From Nonomuraea cavernae (GTDB lineage Bacteria > Actinomycetota > Actinomycetes > Streptosporangiales > Streptosporangiaceae), in assembly GCF_014646355.1 (NCBI RefSeq), contig NZ_BMNH01000019.1:64126-128125 (forward strand): DNA of 64,000 bases, given 5' to 3'. This document shows, in pieces, positions 56,862 through 64,000 of the stretch (the first letter of the stretch is position 1; every line of letters starts with the position of its first letter). The notes under the pieces were generated by a model. That model saw only the letters and a program-made list of their open reading frames with translations, searched no databases and was not told the DNA's origin. The translations under genes were made by a program, and so were the position numbers.

Positions 56862-57410
56862 ATGCCGGTCTTCGACTACGACCCACCAGAGAGGTTCGTG
56901 GCCGGTGCCCTGGGGCAACCGGGCGCACGGGCGTTCTTTCTGCAGGCCAGAGCCGAGGGCAGACTGACCACGGTCGCGCTGGAGAAGCTTCAGGTCGCCG
57001 CGCTGGCGGGCAGGCTCGACGAGCTGCTCGACGAGGTTTTGCGGCGCAGCGGCGGCACCGCGCACGTGCCCGCCCTCGCGCCCGCCGACCTGTCCGACGA
57101 CGCCCCCCTCGACGTGCCGCTCGCCGAGGACTTCCGGGTCGGCACCATGGCGCTGGCCTGGGACCCCGAGACGTCCCAGGTGGTCATCGAGGCGCAGGAG
57201 ATCATCGACGAGGACGACGTGGAGCCGGAGGAGCCGGCGGTGCTCCGGGTGCGCATCAGCGCCGGGGCCGCGCGGGCGTTCACCCGGAGGGCCCTCGACC
57301 TCGTCGCCGCCGGCCGGCCGCCCTGCCCCCTGTGCGCGCAGCCGCTCGACGCCGAGGGCCACGTGTGCGTCCGGCTCAACGGCTACCGCGGGGGTGAGGT
57401 GGCATCATGA
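56862..57410 (+). CDS. DUF3090 family protein
   Basis: The 182-residue protein matches DUF3090: it starts MPVFDYDPPERFVAGALGQPGARAFFLQA, has an acidic middle (EAQEIIDEDDVEPEEPA) and ends in a zinc-ribbon-like CPLCAQPLDAEGHVC. Such proteins occur in actinobacteria between a phosphatase and a SCO1664-type gene. The function is unknown. Its stop overlaps the next start (ATGA). Confidence 0.9.
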   Translation: MPVFDYDPPERFVAGALGQPGARAFFLQARAEGRLTTVALEKLQVAALAGRLDELLDEVLRRSGGTAHVPALAPADLSDDAPLDVPLAEDFRVGTMALAWDPETSQVVIEAQEIIDEDDVEPEEPAVLRVRISAGAARAFTRRALDLVAAGRPPCPLCAQPLDAEGHVCVRLNGYRGGEVAS

Positions 57411-58171
57411 GCGCCTCGGAGAGCGAGCCCGCCGTCCGGCCGTCATCCCCGTCGGCCATGGAGGCCGACGGGGCCCTCACGCTGCTCCGCGACGGCCGCC
57501 TGGAGGTGGCCGGCCGGCTGGTCGAGGCCACCAACATGACCCTCTACTGCTCGGTCACGCTGGCCGGGCGCACGGCCGCCTGCGTCTACAAGCCCGTACG
57601 CGGCGAGCGCCCCCTGTGGGACTTCCCCGACGGCACCCTGGCCGCCCGTGAGGTGGCGGCGTTCGAGGTGTCCCAGGCGACCGGCTGGCAGATCGTGCCG
57701 CCGACGGTCTACCGTGACGGCCCGTTCGGGCCCGGCATGTGCCAGCTGTGGATCGACACCCAGCGCGAGATCGACCTGACCCGGCTGATCCGCAGCCGCA
57801 ACCCGGTGGTGCGCCGGATGGCGGTCTTCGACGCCGTGGTCAACAACGCCGACCGCAAGGGCGGTCACCTGCTGCCGCTGCCCACCGGCCATGTCTACGG
57901 GGTCGACCACGGCGTCTGCTTCGCCGTCGAGGACAAACTCCGCACCGTGCTCTGGCAGTGGCGGGGCAAGCCGCTGGCGCGTGAGGCCGTGGCCGTGCTC
58001 GCCAAGCTGGAGCGCGACATCGAGTCGGGCGCGCTGGGGCGCAGGCTGCGCGAGCTGCTGTCGCTCGCCGAGGTCGAGGCCACCTGGCACCGGGTCAGGC
58101 GGTTGATCAACACCGGGGTGCATCCGTCCCCGTCCGAGGACTGGCCTGCCATCCCCTGGCCGCCCATCTGA
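57407..58171 (+). CDS. SCO1664 family kinase-like protein
   Basis: The 254-residue protein has kinase-like features of the PI3/4-kinase or HipA type: a conserved lysine in ACVYKPVRGERPLWDFP, a catalytic-loop-like D142-x3-NNADRKGGH154, and a metal-loop-like D167-HG in GVDHGVCF. SCO1664-type proteins sit beside DUF3090 and mshC in many actinomycetes, as here. No substrate is known. ATG 57407 overlaps the DUF3090 stop. Confidence 0.85.
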   Translation: MSASESEPAVRPSSPSAMEADGALTLLRDGRLEVAGRLVEATNMTLYCSVTLAGRTAACVYKPVRGERPLWDFPDGTLAAREVAAFEVSQATGWQIVPPTVYRDGPFGPGMCQLWIDTQREIDLTRLIRSRNPVVRRMAVFDAVVNNADRKGGHLLPLPTGHVYGVDHGVCFAVEDKLRTVLWQWRGKPLAREAVAVLAKLERDIESGALGRRLRELLSLAEVEATWHRVRRLINTGVHPSPSEDWPAIPWPPI

Positions 58172-58194
58172 GTCGGTTTACTACTCTTTGGCAT

Positions 58195-58781
58195 ATGTGC
58201 ACGCTGATCGTGAAGACGGGGCGACCGCTGACCCTGATGGGCGTACGTGATGAGTTCACCGACCGGCCATGGGAGGGCCCGGGCGAGCACTGGCCCGAGT
58301 ATCCCGCCGCGCCGCCGCACTGCTCAACGGGCGGGGCCAGGCCGCTCCCGAGACCACCAAGATCTCCCGAGGCGACCTGGCGCTCCGAGCCGTCACGACC
58401 GGCGACATGCCGCGCGTGGAGTTCGCCCGCTACGACCCCTTCCACCTGGTGCTCGCCGAGCCGTCCGGGGCCCGGGTGTTCAGCTGGGACGGCGTCCGGC
58501 TCGGCGTGGCCGGCCTGGCGGAGGGCACCAGCATGGTGGTCAACACCGGGGTCGACCCCTCCAGCGAGCGGGTGGCCGGGTTCCTGCCCAGGTTCGAGAG
58601 CAGCTCCGACTGGCGCGAGCTGCTCGCCGGCGACCCCTCCGACGACCCCGGCGCGCTCCTCGTCCGGCACGAACTACCCGACGGCCGGGTCTTCGCGTCC
58701 CTGTCGGTCATGACGGTCGAGCTGGACCCGGGCGGCGTGACGTACGACTTCACGGACTTGACCGCTGATCCGGACAGATAG
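58195..58781 (+). pseudogene. NRDE (TANGO2-like) family gene with internal deletion and frameshift
   Basis: From ATG 58195 the first frame encodes MCTLIVKTGRPLTLMGVRDEF and TDRPWEGPGEHWPEYP, the N-terminus of NRDE proteins with the Cys2 nucleophile and NRDE-like RDEF. At about 58305 the frame becomes nonsense, while a neighbouring frame picks up RRAAALLNGRGQAAPETTKISRGDLALRAV and continues to 58781. The usual GGRD...GGTWLAV block between them, roughly 20 codons, is missing. The product cannot be normal. It sits between SCO1664 and mshC. Confidence 0.7.
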
Positions 58782-58791
58782 GCTCAAAGCT

Positions 58792-60015
58792 ATGAGATCG
58801 TGGTCTGCCCCGAAGGTTCCCAGGCTTCCCGGCGAGAGCGTCCCGCTGCGACTCCACGACACCGCCGCGCGACAGGTACGGCAGACCGATCCCGGGCCCA
58901 CCGCCAGGATGTACGTCTGCGGCATCACCCCCTACGACGCCACCCACCTCGGCCACGCCAACACCTACCTCGCCTTCGACCTGGTCGGCAGGGTCTGGCG
59001 CGACGCCGGGCACGACGTTCACTACACGCAGAACACCACCGACGTCGACGACCCGCTGCTGGAGCGGGCCCAGCGGACCGGGGTCGACTGGCGCGAGCTG
59101 GCCGAGCGGGAGACCGAGCTGTTCCGCGCCGACATGGAGGCGCTGCGCGTCCTGCCCCCGCGCGAGTACATCGGCGTCACCGAGGTCGTCGGCCAGATCG
59201 CCGGCCTGATCGAGAAGCTGGCGGCCAAAGGCGTCACCTACACGCTCGACGGCGACGTCTACTTCAGCTCGGCCGACGCGCCCAAGTTCGGCCAGGTGTC
59301 CGGCTACGACGAGGAGCTGATGCTCACCCTGTTCGCCGAGCGAGGGGGCGACCCCGACCGGCCGGGCAAGCGCAACCCGCTCGACTGGCTGCTGTGGCGG
59401 GCCGAACGACCGGGGGAGCCGGCCTGGGAGTCGCCGTTCGGCAGAGGGCGGCCCGGCTGGCACATCGAGTGCACCGGGATCGCGCTCGAGCAGCTGGGCC
59501 CCGGGTTCGACGTCGCGGGCGGCGGCTCCGACCTGATCTTCCCCCACCACGAGTGCGGCGCGTCCGAAGGGCACGCCGCCACCGGCGAATGGCCGTTCGC
59601 CAAGTTCTACACGCACGCCGGCATGGTCGCGCTCGACGGCGAGAAGATGTCGAAGTCCAAGGGCAACCTAGTGTTCGTGTCCAGGCTGCGGGTCGAGCAC
59701 GACCCGATGGCGGTCCGGCTCGTGCTGCTGGCCCACCACTACCGCGCCGACTGGGAGTACTTTCCCGGGCAGCTGACCGAGGCCGAGCAGCGGCTGGGCC
59801 GCTGGCGCGCGGCCGTGGCGCTGCCCGCCGCCCCGCCCGCCGGCGACCTGCTGGCGGCGGTGCGCGGGAGGCTGGCCGACGACCTCGACGCGCCCGGCGC
59901 GCTGGCCGCGATCGACGCCTGGGCCGAACGGGCGCTCGGCCAGGGCGGCGGTGACGAGAGCGCGCCCGGCCTGGTCCGCGACCTGGCCGACGCCCTGCTC
60001 GGCGTCGCGCTCTGA
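58792..60015 (+). CDS. mshC: Cysteine:1-D-myo-inosityl 2-amino-2-deoxy-alpha-D-glucopyranoside ligase MshC
   Basis: The 407-residue protein is MshC of mycothiol synthesis, related to cysteinyl-tRNA synthetase. It has the HIGH box as HLGH (about 53-56), KMSKSKGN at about 285, and zinc ligands in [24 protein letters not shown] and [11 protein letters not shown]. It joins cysteine to GlcN-inositol using ATP. It lacks the tRNA-binding C-terminal domain of CysS, as expected. ATG 58792 is 10 bases after the broken NRDE gene. Confidence 0.95.
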   Translation: MRSWSAPKVPRLPGESVPLRLHDTAARQVRQTDPGPTARMYVCGITPYDATHLGHANTYLAFDLVGRVWRDAGHDVHYTQNTTDVDDPLLERAQRTGVDWRELAERETELFRADMEALRVLPPREYIGVTEVVGQIAGLIEKLAAKGVTYTLDGDVYFSSADAPKFGQVSGYDEELMLTLFAERGGDPDRPGKRNPLDWLLWRAERPGEPAWESPFGRGRPGWHIECTGIALEQLGPGFDVAGGGSDLIFPHHECGASEGHAATGEWPFAKFYTHAGMVALDGEKMSKSKGNLVFVSRLRVEHDPMAVRLVLLAHHYRADWEYFPGQLTEAEQRLGRWRAAVALPAAPPAGDLLAAVRGRLADDLDAPGALAAIDAWAERALGQGGGDESAPGLVRDLADALLGVAL

Positions 60016-60028
60016 CCCGGCCCTGTCG

Positions 60029-60568
60029 CTAGATCAGGCAGCGGCGGGCGGGGACGATCTCGGCCGACATGTTGCGCTCCATCATGCGCAGCGCGGCCCG
60101 GCCGAGATCGCCGTGGATGGGCGCGACACAGTCCGGCGGCACCATGATGCCGAACTGCCGGACGTAGGCGTCGAGCGCGCTGTAGAGCACGCACTGCTCG
60201 GTCACCTGCCCGGTCAGGAGCACGGTGCCGACGTCCATCTGGCGCAGCAGATACTCCAGGGCCGTGCCGTAGAACGCGCTGTGGCGCACCTTCGGCAGGA
60301 ACGCGCAGTCGTCCGGCGGCGCGACCGGCTCGACCAGGTCGGGGCGGCGCCCCTTCATGGCCCTGGACACCAGGTCCTCGCGGGTGGCCGCGAAGTCGCC
60401 GTGGTTGTCGTTGACGTAGATCAGCTCCACGTCGTCGCGCCGGTGGGCCCGGCCGATCAGCTCGGCGAGCCGCGGGACGATCGGCTCGACCCCCTGTTCG
60501 AGCTGCTCGGCGTCCTCGTGCTGGTACGGATTGAGCATGTCGATCACGATCATGGCGATCTTCGGCAT
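60029..60568 (-). CDS. Isochorismatase-family cysteine hydrolase
   Basis: The 179-residue alpha/beta hydrolase of the isochorismatase family has the catalytic triad D10 (MIVIDMLNPYQ), K93 (FLPKVRHSAFYGTAL) and C126 (TGQVTEQCVLYSALDAYV). It may hydrolyse an amide such as a nicotinamide or carbamoyl compound. ATG 60568 follows a GGGGGC site. It is convergent with mshC. It is last in the minus-strand cluster, 23 bases after the epimerase gene. Confidence 0.88.
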   Translation of the reverse strand: MPKIAMIVIDMLNPYQHEDAEQLEQGVEPIVPRLAELIGRAHRRDDVELIYVNDNHGDFAATREDLVSRAMKGRRPDLVEPVAPPDDCAFLPKVRHSAFYGTALEYLLRQMDVGTVLLTGQVTEQCVLYSALDAYVRQFGIMVPPDCVAPIHGDLGRAALRMMERNMSAEIVPARRCLI

Positions 60569-60591
60569 GACGGTGCCCCCTGGCTCCGGGC

Positions 60592-61550
<959 letters not shown>

Positions 61551-61554
<4 letters not shown>

Positions 61555-62423
61555 GTGATGACCTCCAGTGCGGCGTCGACGACTTCGGAAACTTCGATCT
61601 TCAGCAGGCCCGGGTCGGGCCGGTCGCCGTGCGGGTCGCCGCTGGACCCGGCCCACAGCGCGACGTGCCGCCGATCCGGCGGCGGCCCCCAGAGCGCGGG
61701 GGAGACCGGGCCGAACAGCACCACCGACGGGACGCGGAAGGCGGTGGCCAGGTGCGCGACGCCGGTGTCGCCGCATACCACCAGTCTCGCCCCGCTGACC
61801 AGGTCGATCAGCCCGGCCAGGTCGGTGCGCCCGGCCAGCGCCCGGCCGGCGGGCAGCCCCGCCAGCTCGGCGACCTCCCGGGCCAGCGGCACCTCGCCGG
61901 GGCCACCGGTGACGACCACGTCATCCAGCGCGGCCGCGACCCGTGCGAACCGGCCGGGAGGCCAGCGGCGCGCGGCGCGGGAGGCGCCGGGGTGCACGAT
62001 CACCGGGCCCTTCCGGTCGGACTCGCCCAGCGTCAGGTCGGCCGGGTCGGCCTCGATGCCGTACCACCCGAGCAGGTCGCACCAGCGCCGCACCTCGTGC
62101 ACGTCGTCCCGCCACGGCGGGCCGGGGCCGTGGCTGAGCAGCCGCGCGGGACGGGTGCGGCGCAGCGCCTCGACGCTCTGCGGGCCGCGGCCGTGCAGGT
62201 TGACCGCGATGTCCGGCCGCTCGGACGGGACGGGCCCCGGCCCCGAGACGTCGAGCTGGTCGTCCACCGCCCCGATCAGCGGCAGCAGCGCGCCGAGCGT
62301 CGCGGGGGCGGCGAGCGTGATCCGGTGACGCGGGAAGGCCCGCCGCAGCGCCCGCAGCGCGGGCACGGCCGTGAGCAGGTCGCCGAGGCCCAGCCCGCGC
62401 AGCGCCACCAGCTCTAGGGCCAT
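61551..62423 (-). CDS. Glycosyltransferase family 9 protein (heptosyltransferase-like)
   Basis: The 290-residue GT-B enzyme resembles ADP-heptose:LPS heptosyltransferases. It has [27 protein letters not shown] at the start and the nucleotide-site text [23 protein letters not shown] and [26 protein letters not shown]. An LPS acceptor is not expected in a Gram-positive, so it must act on another glycan. ATG 62423 overlaps the SDR gene by 10 bases and its end overlaps the epimerase start. Confidence 0.87.
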
Positions 62424-63088
62424 GACGTCTCCGTCGACGGGCAGACGACGAGCTCCCTGACCTCGCAGCCGGCGGGCTGGCCGAGCGCGAAGAGCACGGT
62501 CCGGGCCACGTCGGCGGGATCGTTCAGCCCCGCCTCGGGGCCCGGCCGGTACTGCTCGGCCCGGCCCTCGAAGAACGCCGTCCGCATACCGCCGGGGATC
62601 AGCAGGGTCACGCCGACCTGCCCGCGCAGCTCGATCGCCAGCGCCCGGGTGAAGCCGACGACGCCGGACTTGGACGCGCTGTAGGCGGTGGCGTCGCTGA
62701 GCGGGCGCAGCCCGAGAGTCGAGGCGCAGGTGACCACCTTGCCGCGCGAGGTCCTCAGGTACGGCAGCGCCGCCCGTACGACCGAGGCGGTGCCGAGCAG
62801 GTTGACCAGGACGACGCGGTCCCAGTCGGCGGCGGGCACGTCCTCCAGCCGTCCGCAGGCGTCGATGCCGGCGGCGGTCACCACGGCGTCCAGCCCTCCG
62901 GCCCGCTCGGCCAGGTCACGGACGGCCCGTTCGGCCTGCGCCCGGTCGGCCAGGTCCGCGATGGCGTGCTCGAAGCCCTGGCCGGGCTCGCGCACGTCGA
63001 CGACGAGCGGCCGCCAGCCTTCCTTCTGCACCGCCTCGGCCGTGGCCAGGCCGAGTCCGGAGGCCCCGCCGGTGATCAGTACGTTCAT
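62414..63088 (-). CDS. SDR family oxidoreductase
   Basis: The 224-residue classical SDR has TGGASGLGLATAEAV, AAGIDACGRLEDV, the catalytic serine in VVTCASTLGLR and the YSASK motif (AYSASKSGVVGF). It probably reduces or oxidises a sugar or hydroxyl intermediate of the glycan cluster. ATG 63088 begins the conserved start; the frame stays open upstream into hldE without support. A right-end transposon relic lies just upstream. Confidence 0.85.
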   Translation of the reverse strand: MNVLITGGASGLGLATAEAVQKEGWRPLVVDVREPGQGFEHAIADLADRAQAERAVRDLAERAGGLDAVVTAAGIDACGRLEDVPAADWDRVVLVNLLGTASVVRAALPYLRTSRGKVVTCASTLGLRPLSDATAYSASKSGVVGFTRALAIELRGQVGVTLLIPGGMRTAFFEGRAEQYRPGPEAGLNDPADVARTVLFALGQPAGCEVRELVVCPSTETSWP

Positions 63089-63100
63089 CGGATGTCCTTT

Positions 63101-63139
63101 ACTGGAGTCCCCCGCCTTCGGGCGTGGGGAGGAAGTCAA
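63101..63139 (+). mobile_element. IS200/IS605-type right-end relic
   Basis: This 39-base segment closely matches the right end of the element at 1616-1854: CTGGAGTCCC, a CCCGCC/GGGCGTGGGG hairpin, then GGGGAGGAAGTCAA, ending in TCAA (63136-63139). Nothing of the transposase or left end remains. The hldE stop codon (63136-63138) falls within it, so the insertion shaped the 3' end of that gene. Confidence 0.65.
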
Positions 63140-64000
63140 CGGATCTCCCTGATCAGGTTGGTCGTCGATCGCCCCGGCAGGCTGCTCAGCACGACGGTCT
63201 CCGCGCCCAGCCTGCCGAGGACCTCGGATTCGGGCAGCGAGCCGGCCGCGTAGTCGCCGCCCTTGACCCACACGTCGGGGCGGAGTCGTTCGATGGCCGC
63301 GGCGGGGGTGTCCTCGTCGAACACCAGCACCGCGTCCACGCAGCTGAGCGCCGAGAGCAGCTCGACCCGGTCGCGCACGTCCACGACCGGTCTGCTGGGG
63401 CCCTTGAGCCTGCGCACGGACTCGTCGGAGTTGACGCACACGACGAGCGCGTCGCCCAGCGCCCGGGCCCGCCGGAGCAGGCTCACGTGCCCCGCGTGCA
63501 GCAGGTCGAAGCAGCCGCCGGTGGCGATCAGCCGCCCGCCGTACGCCCGGGTGAGCTCGGCCACCTCGAACGCGGTGCGCGGCCGGTCGCCCAGCTTCTG
63601 CTCGATGATCTTGACACCGGCGGCTCCGCCGCGTTCGACGAACCGCGACGCCTCGCCCACGCCGACGGTGACCGCCTGCTCGACGTCGGCGCCGTCGCGC
63701 AGCGCCAGCGCCGCGGCACTGGCCAGCCGGTCGCCGGCGCCGCACACGTCCTGGCCGCAGGACAGCACCGGCGCGGGCACCCTGGTGAGCGGGCCGCCCT
63801 GCCGGGCCAGGGCGGCGCCGCGCACCCCGAGGGTGACGGCCACCGCCTCGGCGCGCAGGGACCGCAGCAGCCGGCGGGCCGCCTGGTCGGGGCTCTCGTG
63901 CGGGTCGTCGCACAGCCGCCGCGCCTCCGCCTCGCTCGGCGTCACCAGGGCGCACCCGGGGACCGGCTGCTCACCCCTGGGATGCGGGTCCCACACGATC
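63136..64000 (-). CDS. hldE: Bifunctional heptose kinase/adenylyltransferase HldE (5' end outside window)
   Basis: The visible 288 residues are the C-terminal part of a PfkB-type kinase (SCGQDVCGAGDRLASAAALAL, with the GAGD catalytic motif) followed by a nucleotidyltransferase domain with ATGGCFDLLHAGHVSLL (HxGH), VCVNSDESVRRLKGPSRP and WVKGGDYA. This is the HldE/RfaE layout that makes ADP-D-glycero-beta-D-manno-heptose. It ends LPGRSTTNLIREIR with a stop inside a transposon relic. The start lies beyond base 64000. Confidence 0.9.
   Translation of the reverse strand, partial: IVWDPHPRGEQPVPGCALVTPSEAEARRLCDDPHESPDQAARRLLRSLRAEAVAVTLGVRGAALARQGGPLTRVPAPVLSCGQDVCGAGDRLASAAALALRDGADVEQAVTVGVGEASRFVERGGAAGVKIIEQKLGDRPRTAFEVAELTRAYGGRLIATGGCFDLLHAGHVSLLRRARALGDALVVCVNSDESVRRLKGPSRPVVDVRDRVELLSALSCVDAVLVFDEDTPAAAIERLRPDVWVKGGDYAAGSLPESEVLGRLGAETVVLSSLPGRSTTNLIREIR

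Overview
The window is very GC-rich DNA from an actinomycete. A mycothiol ligase gene (mshC), the sufR-sufB-sufD-Rieske-sufC-sufS-sufU-sufT operon, an InhA-type enoyl reductase, and actinobacterial families (acVLRF1, DUF3090, SCO1664, DUF3099) all point to Actinomycetota. Codon bias, frequent GTG/TTG starts and the gene families suggest Streptosporangiales or a relative; that placement is inference. The genes are mostly chromosomal housekeeping with a few patches of decay. I see no tRNA, rRNA, CRISPR array, prophage or complete insertion sequence.

Layout. 1-6 kb is a transporter-rich patch: an EamA exporter (cut by the window edge), an MFS pseudogene disrupted by a short IS200/IS605-type element, an ABC-2 exporter pair, a VOC protein and a Bcr/CflA-type drug exporter with a hairpin over its ribosome binding site. 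6-12.6 kb is the Fe-S cluster assembly operon behind a DtxR/IdeR-type iron box. 12.6-17.2 kb holds a DEAD-box RNA helicase with a long structured leader, an MFS exporter and a cytochrome P450. 17.4-19.3 kb carries hisE, hisG and an acVLRF1 ribosome-rescue hydrolase. 19.5-28.8 kb has an NmrA-like reductase divergent from a TetR regulator, an ABC-F protein with a possible leaderless upstream ORF, a small HTH protein, an enoyl-CoA hydratase, an ABC exporter, a sulfotransferase, an LD-carboxypeptidase and a protein of unknown function.

28.8-45.6 kb contains a GH15 trehalase-type hydrolase, three membrane proteins, an acyl-CoA synthetase, two secreted proteins, an aldehyde dehydrogenase, a decayed two-component system, a Na+/H+ antiporter, an SLC13-type permease with a kinase-like ATPase, a glycerophosphodiesterase and RtcB. 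45.8-48.6 kb has moaA, a mobA-DUF6457 fusion, a three-hairpin C-rich-loop small RNA candidate, a DUF3099 protein and dodecin. 48.6-55 kb carries an Ntn-type lipoprotein, the TldD/TldE protease pair, fabG-fabI and a secreted anchored protein.

55-60 kb holds an aldo/keto reductase divergent from a tight cluster: phosphatase, DUF3090, SCO1664 kinase-like protein, a broken NRDE gene and mshC. 60-64 kb is a minus-strand cluster with an isochorismatase-like hydrolase, a UDP-glucuronate decarboxylase-like epimerase, a GT9 glycosyltransferase, an SDR and the bifunctional heptose enzyme HldE. It suggests an ADP-heptose-dependent glycan in a Gram-positive.

Most notable signals: (i) three consecutive hairpins at 47822-47928 with almost identical nine-base C-rich loops on the minus strand, resembling the actinobacterial 6C RNA class; (ii) a 240-bp transposon relic that keeps a TnpB tail and the omega-RNA-like right end, plus a second right-end relic 61 kb away; (iii) RNA-based control candidates in front of the drug exporter, the DEAD-box helicase and the ABC-F gene.
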